In this document: in pieces, positions 57,719 to 64,000 of the stretch | Numbering within the stretch: position 1 is the first letter of the stretch | Layout of the letters: every line of letters begins with the position of its first letter | Notes under the pieces: model-generated | Databases searched by the model: none | Seen by the model: only the letters and a program-made list of their open reading frames with translations | What the model was told of the DNA's origin: nothing | NCBI GenBank assembly: GCA_943787175.1 | Contig: CALSLK010000028.1 | Span: 62,001-126,000, forward strand | Direction of reading: 5' to 3' | Origin: an uncultured Alphaproteobacteria bacterium | GTDB lineage: Bacteria > Pseudomonadota > Alphaproteobacteria > SP197 | DNA length: 64,000 nucleotides | Made by a program: the position numbers and the translations under genes

Positions 57719-58894
57719 ATGACATCTTTTGACGCACCGGCCCACGGCTTTCCCAGCTCCGAGTTTGAAGGGCGCGTTGCGCGCGCTCAGGAGATCATGC
57801 GGCGTTACGAGTTTGATGCGCTGCTGCTCACCACATCCCACAACATTCGCTACTTTACCGGCTTTGACAGCCAGTTCTGGGAAAGCCCGACACGCCCCTG
57901 GTTTGTTGTCGTGCCTGCTGAAGGCAAACCCATGGCGGTCATTCCAGAGATCGGTGCGCCCGAGATGGAGCGGACCTGGATCGATGATGTGCGCTCCTGG
58001 CCCGCACCACAGCCTGCCGATGACGGCACGTCACTGCTGACTGCTGCGCTGGCGCAGTTGCCGCGAAGGTTTGGCCGGGTCGGTGCGGAACTGGGTCGCG
58101 AGATGTCTCTGCGCATGCCGGTCATGCAGTTTCTGGAGCTACGCGACAAGCTGCCGGGTCTGGAACTCGACAACGGTTCACCCTGCATTTGGGAAGTGCG
58201 CCGTGTGAAGACGGAAGGTGAGATTGCGCGCATCCGTTTCATCTGCGGCATTGCGAGCCAGGCGTATGAAAATCTTCCGAACCTTGTTTCCCAAGGCGAC
58301 AGCGTCCGCGATGCCTGCCGGCGCCTGACCATCGATATTCTGAACCGTGGCGCTGATGCTGTGCCCTTTCTGCCGGGGATCGCCGGTTTTGACGGTCCCA
58401 ACCAAATTGTCTGCGGGCCCCAGGACAAGGACCTTGAAGAGGGCGATATCCTCTTCATCGATACCGGCTCGACCTATGACGGCTATTTCTGCGATTTCGA
58501 CCGCAATTACGCCGTCGGCAAGGTTAGCGATGAGGCACGCCGCGCAAACGCCGCCGTCTGGGATGCGACCGAGGCAGGGCTTGCTGTAGCACGACCCGGC
58601 GCCACCGTTGAAGATGTCTGGCGGGCCCAGTCAGAGGTGATCGAAGCGGCTGGTTCTCTGGGCAACAATGTCGGTCGTATGGGCCATGGTCTGGGCCTGC
58701 AGCTCACCGAACCGCCCTCGAACATGCCAGGGGACATCACCATGCTTGAACCTGGTGTTGTTCTGACCATCGAACCCGGCATGGAATTCGCGCCCGGCCA
58801 CATGATCGTGCACGAGGAAAACGTGCTCATCACCGAAGACGGCTGCGAACTCCTCACCCTGCGTGCCCCAAGAGATTTCTGGACCATCGACTAA
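57719..58894 (+). CDS. M24 family Xaa-Pro peptidase-like hydrolase
   Basis: 391 residues: creatinase-type N-terminal domain and metal-binding C-terminal domain with all five ligand positions filled (Asp in LFIDTGSTYDG, Asp in FCDFDRN, His in RMGHGLGL, Glu in TIEPGMEF, Glu in HEENVLIT). Likely cleaves an Xaa-Pro or related amide bond in the cytoplasm. ATG 57719 is preceded by GTG 57716. It is the intact counterpart of the ligand-poor protein at 14.1 kb. Confidence 0.87.
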   Translation: MTSFDAPAHGFPSSEFEGRVARAQEIMRRYEFDALLLTTSHNIRYFTGFDSQFWESPTRPWFVVVPAEGKPMAVIPEIGAPEMERTWIDDVRSWPAPQPADDGTSLLTAALAQLPRRFGRVGAELGREMSLRMPVMQFLELRDKLPGLELDNGSPCIWEVRRVKTEGEIARIRFICGIASQAYENLPNLVSQGDSVRDACRRLTIDILNRGADAVPFLPGIAGFDGPNQIVCGPQDKDLEEGDILFIDTGSTYDGYFCDFDRNYAVGKVSDEARRANAAVWDATEAGLAVARPGATVEDVWRAQSEVIEAAGSLGNNVGRMGHGLGLQLTEPPSNMPGDITMLEPGVVLTIEPGMEFAPGHMIVHEENVLITEDGCELLTLRAPRDFWTID

Positions 58895-59009
58895 TTGCCC
58901 CAAACGCCCGTTTGACGTTTGGAGGACCGCGACTGCAGCCCGCGCATAGTTGCGCTAAGCCAAAGGAAGCGAAGCATCCCGACCGGCGATTTGAGGGATC
59001 AGAAAAGAA

Positions 59010-59891
59010 TCAGTTGGCGCTGCGACGCTCGGCAGCAGCGTTGCGGACAGCCTTCTGGAGCTTCTCGAAGGCACGGACCTCAATCTGGCGTACACGTTCC
59101 CGACTAATGTCATACTCTTGGGAAAGATCCTCAAGCGTCTTGGGTTTGTCCGACAGGCGACGTTCGACCAGGATATGACGCTCACGATCGTTGAGCGTCT
59201 CCATAGCTTCGGAAAGCATGCCCCGTCGGGTTTCCAGCTCTTCCTTGTCGCCCAGGATGTCTTCCTGGTTGTCGCTCTCGTCGACCAGCCAGTCCTGCCA
59301 TTCGCCGTCGCCATCCTGTTGGAGCGGGGCGTTCAGTGAATGATCGGGACTCGACATGCGCCGGTTCATGGAAATCACGTCCTGCTCAGGAACTGAGAGG
59401 CGGGTGGCGATTTCGGTCACGGTTTCAGGTGCCATATCGCCATCATCAATCGCCTGAAGTTGCCCCTTCAAGCGACGGAGATTAAAGAATAATTTCTTCT
59501 GGCTTGCGGTGGTTCCCATCTTCACGAGAGACCAAGAGTGCAGGATGTATTCCTGGATCGCTGCACGGATCCACCACATGGCATAGGTTGCAAGGCGGAA
59601 TCCCTTGTCGGGGTCAAACCGCTTCACGGCCTGCATCAGGCCAACATTGCCCTCCGAGATCAGCTCGGCCAGTGGCAGGCCATAGCCGCGATAACCCATG
59701 GCGATCTTGGCAACCAGGCGCAGATGGCTGGTGACCAGTTCATGGGCTGCATCGACGTCGCCGTCCTCGCGCCAGCTCTTGGCAAGCTGGAACTCCTGTT
59801 CCGGCTCCAGCATGGGAAACTTCCTGATTTCCCGCAGGTATCCGGAGAGACTGCTTTCAGGCGTAAGGGCAGGAAGGGCGGCTTGAGCCAT
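59010..59891 (-). CDS. rpoH: RNA polymerase sigma factor RpoH (sigma-32)
   Basis: 293 residues. Region 2 is SEGNVGLMQAVKRFDPDKGFRL with ATYAMWWIRAAIQEYIL, the diagnostic RpoH box QKKLFFNLR lies near residue 131, and region 4 ends in LEDLSQEYDISRERVRQIEV. Directs heat-shock transcription; FtsH and DnaK control its stability in relatives, and ftsH is 13 kb away. Downstream of rluD on the same strand (61-base gap). Confidence 0.96.
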   Translation of the reverse strand: MAQAALPALTPESSLSGYLREIRKFPMLEPEQEFQLAKSWREDGDVDAAHELVTSHLRLVAKIAMGYRGYGLPLAELISEGNVGLMQAVKRFDPDKGFRLATYAMWWIRAAIQEYILHSWSLVKMGTTASQKKLFFNLRRLKGQLQAIDDGDMAPETVTEIATRLSVPEQDVISMNRRMSSPDHSLNAPLQQDGDGEWQDWLVDESDNQEDILGDKEELETRRGMLSEAMETLNDRERHILVERRLSDKPKTLEDLSQEYDISRERVRQIEVRAFEKLQKAVRNAAAERRSAN

Positions 59892-59952
59892 GGTCGTTCG
59901 CTTTCTTGATTTGTCGGCGCGGTTGCAGACCGCATCAGTTTACACGCTTTTA

Positions 59953-60966
59953 CTACTGGAACCTTGGATTGGACCAATTGTCCCGAGGCCCGGAATAGGC
60001 CTCATCCAAAGCTTGCGTCAGGGCCAGCACATCGTCTGGAAAGGGCCGTTCGAATTCTAGCAGTTCTTTTGTGGCAGGATGATGAAAGGCAAGACGCGCG
60101 GCATGCAGGGCTTGTCTGCGGAATGCGGCGACGACCGATTGTGCCGGCTCTGGCAGGCGTTGCAGCCAGGCGTTGGAACGCACACCATAAAGCTGATCGC
60201 CCAGAACCGCATGGCCGATATGGGCCATGTGCACCCGGATTTGATGGGTTCGCCCGGTCGCCAGTCTGCAGGCAAGCTGTGCCGCAGCCACGCCCCAGCT
60301 TCGTTCCAGCGTGAAATGGGTCAGCGCTGATTTTCCACCGCTGTTCACCATGGCCATTTTCTTGCGGTTCTTGGGGCTGCGTCCGATCGCGCCTTCGACT
60401 TCACCGCTGGTTGGATCAGGAACGCCCCAGACCAGGGCAGAGTATCCGCGGCTGACCTGGCGCGAGGCAATCGCATTGGAAAGACGGATATGGGCATCAT
60501 CGCTCTTGGCAACAACCATCAGGCCGCTGGTATCTTTGTCCAGGCGGTGCACGATGCCCGGTCGCTTTTCGCCACCGATGCCCGAAAGGCTGTCACCGCA
60601 ATGGCCGATCAGCGCATTGACGAGCGTTCCGTCGGGATTTCCCGCTGCGGGGTGGACCACAAGGCCTGCGGGTTTGTTGACCACGAGCAGGTGTTCGTCT
60701 TCAAACACGATGTCGAGCGGAATGTCTTCGCCCTTGGGCCGGGCGGGGCGTGCGGGTGGGATCTTCAGGGTCAGGCGTTCAGCCGGTTTGACCCTGTAAT
60801 TGGCGTCCGTTATCGTCCGCCCGCCTGCGATCAGGCGACCTTCGGCAACAAGTGCCTGGATGCGTGCACGCGACAATTCCGCGAACGCTTCCGCCAGCAC
60901 CCTGTCGAGCCTGGCGCCGGCTTCGTCGTCGGAAACGTAATGTTCAAGAATCTGTCGTTCGCTCAC
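59953..60966 (-). CDS. rluD: RluA family 23S rRNA pseudouridine synthase (RluD-like)
   Basis: 337 residues. N-terminal S4 RNA-binding domain (GARLDRVLAEAFAELSRARI), catalytic Asp in HRLDKDTSGLMVVAKSD near residue 140, and ATGRTHQIRVHMAHIGHAVLGD. RluD modifies helix 69 of 23S rRNA. The rluD-rpoH order is widespread in alphaproteobacteria. Divergent from the small membrane protein to its right. Confidence 0.93.
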   Translation of the reverse strand: MSERQILEHYVSDDEAGARLDRVLAEAFAELSRARIQALVAEGRLIAGGRTITDANYRVKPAERLTLKIPPARPARPKGEDIPLDIVFEDEHLLVVNKPAGLVVHPAAGNPDGTLVNALIGHCGDSLSGIGGEKRPGIVHRLDKDTSGLMVVAKSDDAHIRLSNAIASRQVSRGYSALVWGVPDPTSGEVEGAIGRSPKNRKKMAMVNSGGKSALTHFTLERSWGVAAAQLACRLATGRTHQIRVHMAHIGHAVLGDQLYGVRSNAWLQRLPEPAQSVVAAFRRQALHAARLAFHHPATKELLEFERPFPDDVLALTQALDEAYSGPRDNWSNPRFQ

Positions 60967-61013
60967 GTTCTGTACCTTGTGCGCGGTTCACAATAATCAA
61001 CCAGAGAGTCAGC

Positions 61014-61337
61014 ATGGAACGTGGTCATACCATGATCAAAGCCATCGTGATCGGTTTGGGCCTCGTTATTATCGGCCTGACGATTGTTTTGGTCTTCGGC
61101 ATCATCAACAAGGCAGGCGACAAGGTCGGTGAGGCGTTGGTTGCCGGTGAGTCCGGGGACTTTGCCGATGTTGCCGTCGCGCTGCCGGCAGGCGCATCGA
61201 TTTCTGCCATGACGCTGGAAGACGGTGCTCTTTCATTGCTGGTCGACCTGCCATCGGGCGCACAGGCGATCATGACGGTCGACCGTGCAACAGGCCAGGT
61301 TCTGGGCAATCTCGAACTGCTGCCCCGCAGCGAATAG
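61014..61337 (+). CDS. small membrane-anchored protein, DUF6476-like
   Basis: 107 residues: one hydrophobic segment near residues 8-30 (IKAIVIGLGLVIIGLTIVLV), then a small beta-rich domain (ALPAGASISAMTLEDGALSLL, TVDRATGQVLGNLEL). The shape and the location beside rluD match DUF6476 proteins of alphaproteobacteria, function unknown. GAGAG five bases before ATG 61014; ATG 61032 is also possible. Confidence 0.65.
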   Translation: MERGHTMIKAIVIGLGLVIIGLTIVLVFGIINKAGDKVGEALVAGESGDFADVAVALPAGASISAMTLEDGALSLLVDLPSGAQAIMTVDRATGQVLGNLELLPRSE

Positions 61338-61345
61338 GAACAATC

Positions 61346-62395
61346 ATGGCCAAGGCTCATTTCGGCAGTGACAATGTCAGCGGAATTGCACCCGAGATCC
61401 TGGACGCAATTGTGCGCGCCAACCAGGGTGGCGTTGATTCCTATGGTGGCGACGCCCTGACGGACGGCCTCAATGCGCGCTTTGGCGAGCTCTTCGAGAC
61501 CGAGGTTAGCGTCTTGCCCGTTGGGACCGGGTCGATTGCCAACGATCTTGCAATCTCTTTCATTACACCGCCCTGGGGTGCGGTTTACTGCCATCACGAC
61601 GCCCACATCATGGTCGATGAAGCCAATGGGCCGGAATTCTTCAGCGGCGGCGCCAAGCTTGCTGATCTTCCCGCCGAGCATGGGCGGCTGGACCCTGCAA
61701 CGGTGCATACCGCCGCAACGGCCTTTGACCCGACGGACATCCATCACCCCATGCGGGCTGCACTTTCCATCACCCAGGCGACCGAATGGGGCACGCTTTA
61801 CTCCGTCGATCAGGTAAAGGCTTTGGGCGCGGTGGCACGCGAACTCGATCTTGTCTTCCATATGGACGGTGCACGCTTTGCCAACGCGGTTGCCGCGCTG
61901 GGCTGCACGCCTGCCGAACTGACCTGGAAAGCCGGCGTCGATGTGCTTTCCTTTGGTGCGACCAAGAACGGCTGCATGGCTGTTGAGGCGCTGATTGTCT
62001 TTGGCAAGAAGCGTGAACAGTTCGGAACGCTCCAGCGCCTCCACAAACGTGCCGGCCAGCTCTACAGCAAAATGCGCTTCTTCTCGGCCCAGCTTGAGGC
62101 CTATCTGGAGAATGATCGCTGGATTCAATGGGCTGATCACGCCAACAGGCAGGCAGGGCGTCTTGCAGAAGGGCTCACGGCTCTTGATGGCATCTCGCTT
62201 CAACATCCCTGTGAGGCAAACGAGCTCTTTCTGACCATGCCCGTGGCAGTCTATGACGCCATGGACGCTGCAGGTTTCGGCCTCTATCCGATCAGCCCCA
62301 ACGGCGATGGCTCCGGCTCGATCCGTCTGGTGACGTCGTTCAATACGGACCCGGCTGATGTCGATCGTCTGCTCGAGGTAGCCGGAGCGGTCTAG
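61346..62395 (+). CDS. ltaE: low-specificity L-threonine aldolase
   Basis: 349-residue fold-type I PLP enzyme cleaving threonine or allo-threonine to glycine and acetaldehyde. Opening HFGSDNVSGIAPEILDAI, HMDGARFANAVAALG (Asp binding the pyridine nitrogen), and PLP Lys in LSFGATKNGCMAVEAL near residue 212. Eight bases after the DUF6476-like gene, so perhaps co-transcribed. Convergent with the DUF1513 gene. Confidence 0.92.
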   Translation: MAKAHFGSDNVSGIAPEILDAIVRANQGGVDSYGGDALTDGLNARFGELFETEVSVLPVGTGSIANDLAISFITPPWGAVYCHHDAHIMVDEANGPEFFSGGAKLADLPAEHGRLDPATVHTAATAFDPTDIHHPMRAALSITQATEWGTLYSVDQVKALGAVARELDLVFHMDGARFANAVAALGCTPAELTWKAGVDVLSFGATKNGCMAVEALIVFGKKREQFGTLQRLHKRAGQLYSKMRFFSAQLEAYLENDRWIQWADHANRQAGRLAEGLTALDGISLQHPCEANELFLTMPVAVYDAMDAAGFGLYPISPNGDGSGSIRLVTSFNTDPADVDRLLEVAGAV

Positions 62396-62403
62396 GAAGA
62401 CCA

Positions 62404-63501
62404 TCAAGCGACCCCGACAAGATGATTGTCCCACAGACGTTGATCCACGGTATGTGAACGGCTCTCCAGGATGTGGGCGGTTTGACCATCAAGCTTGTGC
62501 ACCATACCCAGCCCGGTCGAGACCATGAAATCAGGACCGTCAGGATCGGCACAAAGGCCGCAGACATCCGGAAGAAATGTGGATCCCCGTGCCTGAAGAC
62601 TCTCTCGATCCCATAACGTGATCACACCACTAACCGGAGACGTTGCTGCGATGGTCGTGCCTGCGGTGTTGAGGGCGACAGATCCGACATAACCAGCCAT
62701 TGCCAGGTTGGCGGGGCTGAAGGCATCGACCAGGGTCAGGGGCTGACTGCCGTCCCAAACACCGACAAGAGGGGTAGGCCAGCCGTTCTCACCTTCCCAC
62801 TGGCCTCCAACCACGACAGTTCCATTACTGGAGATGTCGAGATGACGCAGGGAAAGTCGCTGAAGCGCATCGGGTAAGACCGCGCTGGAGATGGAGTTTC
62901 CATCACGCGGATCGAGAAGCACCAGAGACGATTCCATGGTCGAGAGATTGAGCTTCTCGCGCCCGGTTTCGGGATGGGTGTGAATGCCGCCATTGGCAAC
63001 AAGGATCAGGTCCGAGTTTGGCCAGCCAAGCAGATCGTGGGGCCCCACTCCGTGGCTGGATATGTCATCAATTCTGCGAAATCGGTCCCGTGGGTCCAGA
63101 ACGGCAATGCGGCCTTCGCCGGTCTCGAAGTCGTTCTCGGTGACAAACAGCACCGCACCGTCGTGCGAAAACACACCATGGCCAAACAAGTGCCGGTCAA
63201 CCGGACACCACTGGGGATCGTCGTGTTCGCCTGTTGCAGGGTTAAAAGTCAGCAGGAAGCGCCCGGGTCTGCGTGCAAACACGACGGCAAGGTCACCGTT
63301 GGGCGACACTGCAATGTCGTGGCCGCGGCCGGGTAGGGGAATATCCGTCAACCCACGGATGTCGCCCAGGTGGAACCTGCCTTCGCCGTCCTGCCAGGTT
63401 CCGTATACACAAGAGCCGTTGAAGGCTGCCCATGAAGGGCAAGACGCCATGCTAAGGCTTGCGCTTGCCATTGCTAGAAAGGAACGCCGGTCAGTCGCCA
63501 T
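62404..63501 (-). CDS. DUF1513 domain-containing protein, Tat-exported
   Basis: 365 residues. The N-terminus TDRRSFLAMASASLSMA is a twin-arginine signal; the mature part looks like a beta-propeller (repeats such as IAVSPNGDLAVVF, GVFSHDGAVLFVTEN, LDISSNGTVVVGG). Usually found with imelysin and a dihaem thiol-oxidoreductase in iron-uptake clusters, function not established. ATG 63501 overlaps the upstream imelysin stop by eleven bases. Confidence 0.85.
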   Translation of the reverse strand: MATDRRSFLAMASASLSMASCPSWAAFNGSCVYGTWQDGEGRFHLGDIRGLTDIPLPGRGHDIAVSPNGDLAVVFARRPGRFLLTFNPATGEHDDPQWCPVDRHLFGHGVFSHDGAVLFVTENDFETGEGRIAVLDPRDRFRRIDDISSHGVGPHDLLGWPNSDLILVANGGIHTHPETGREKLNLSTMESSLVLLDPRDGNSISSAVLPDALQRLSLRHLDISSNGTVVVGGQWEGENGWPTPLVGVWDGSQPLTLVDAFSPANLAMAGYVGSVALNTAGTTIAATSPVSGVITLWDRESLQARGSTFLPDVCGLCADPDGPDFMVSTGLGMVHKLDGQTAHILESRSHTVDQRLWDNHLVGVA

Positions 63502-64000
63502 CAAGGCTATTGAACCCCAGTGTAAGGCCCAGGGCGGGAGCTACCTGTTGTTCGACAGCCTGGCGCGAAATGTCGATCACGTCGGCAACATCCAGAGCCG
63601 GTATGCGCAACGACAGGTCAGTGGCAAGTACTTCAAGGGACGCCGGCATTCCTTGCATGATTTGGGCGCAGCCGCGCAGACGTTCCTGTAAATCGGCTGC
63701 CAGCGTTTCGTTCCCCGATTGGATGAGCAGATTTGCAAAGTGGCCATCGCCTCCGCTGAAAAGATCGCTGAGGGCATCCAGGTTGATGGCGATGTTGCGA
63801 ATGCTGCGCTCGCTGCGCCATGATTCTGAAAGCCTGGGCCGCGCACGCTCGGCCGACTGGCCCATGGGTTCGCGTAGCTTGGCGCTTGCGATCACATTCA
63901 ACTGGGTCACGAGAGACAAGAGTAGCGCCGCACTGGCCTGGGATGGCGCAGGATAGGCCACCGAAGATGAGCCAGGTTCGTAGAGGCCCTGAGACCAGGC
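63491..64000 (-). CDS. imelysin family protein, 3' part (partial)
   Basis: 170 C-terminal residues; the gene continues past the window edge with an open frame at base 64000. Helical imelysin/insulin-cleaving-peptidase-like domain (LLLSLVTQLNVIASAKLREPMG, SERSIRNIAINLDALSDLFSG). The GxHxxE signature expected in the N-terminal half is outside the window. Periplasmic or outer-membrane proteins of this family are tied to iron acquisition. Operon with DUF1513. Confidence 0.82.
   Translation of the reverse strand, partial: AWSQGLYEPGSSSVAYPAPSQASAALLLSLVTQLNVIASAKLREPMGQSAERARPRLSESWRSERSIRNIAINLDALSDLFSGGDGHFANLLIQSGNETLAADLQERLRGCAQIMQGMPASLEVLATDLSLRIPALDVADVIDISRQAVEQQVAPALGLTLGFNSLDGD

Overview
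The window reads as GC-rich chromosomal DNA of a free-living, probably marine alphaproteobacterium (Rhodospirillales-like). Supporting signs are the alphaproteobacterial small families (DUF1192, DUF465, DUF1013/TrcR, DUF1127, a DUF6476-like protein, TIGR02444), the rpsU/COQ9 neighbourhood, the rluD-rpoH pair, and genes for DMSP cleavage and methylated-amine metabolism. No rRNA, tRNA, CRISPR array, prophage or complete insertion sequence was seen. Genes are dense on both strands, with many ATGA, TGATG and TTGA overlaps.

Layout. 0-13 kb is housekeeping: the 3' end of pntB, an MmgE/PrpD protein, rpsU, an MBL hydrolase-def-COQ9 operon, purEK, a diguanylate cyclase, ubiX, hldE and prpE. 13-30 kb is an accessory catabolic region: two PhyH dioxygenases, a class II aldolase, an M24-fold hydrolase without normal metal ligands, a LysR/MFS chimeric gene remnant, an MFS permease, two non-pyrrolysine MttB-like methyltransferases, a LysR regulator, a cupin DMSP lyase with a peroxiredoxin, and an MttB / FMN-FeS demethylase-like / Xsc-like TPP enzyme operon. 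29-33 kb holds trcR, a quinone oxidoreductase and a Bcr/CflA exporter with a promoter, leader ORF and terminator arranged like an attenuator. 33-44.5 kb is yebC-ruvCAB-ybgC-tolQRAB-pal-cpoB, followed by two further Pal-like lipoproteins and tilS. 44.6-57.7 kb carries ftsH, folP, glmM, a MocR regulator, DUF1127, an Ada-type gene, phzF-like, serC, serA and purA. 57.7-64 kb has an M24 peptidase, rpoH, rluD, threonine aldolase, and a DUF1513/imelysin pair that runs off the window.

Sequence quality. About 20 single-base indels, 18 of them insertions, break ftsH, the ada-like gene, the phzF-like gene, serC, purA and a small secreted protein between 45.1 and 57.5 kb. They are dense in two patches (45.12-46.16 and 51.08-51.75 kb). 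ftsH and purA are normally indispensable, so consensus errors are the likeliest cause. I annotate these as full-length genes with frameshifts.

How the genes fit together. The centre of the window looks built to use algal osmolytes: DMSP through the cupin lyase, and quaternary or methylated amines through the MttB-like proteins and the DgcA-like flavoprotein. It has its own LysR regulation and redox partners. The 33-44 kb block is envelope constriction and integrity (Tol-Pal) linked to Holliday junction processing. The most unusual items are the apparent AUC start of rpsU, the attenuator-like leader before the exporter, the three Pal paralogues, and the LysR/MFS fusion that marks a past rearrangement.
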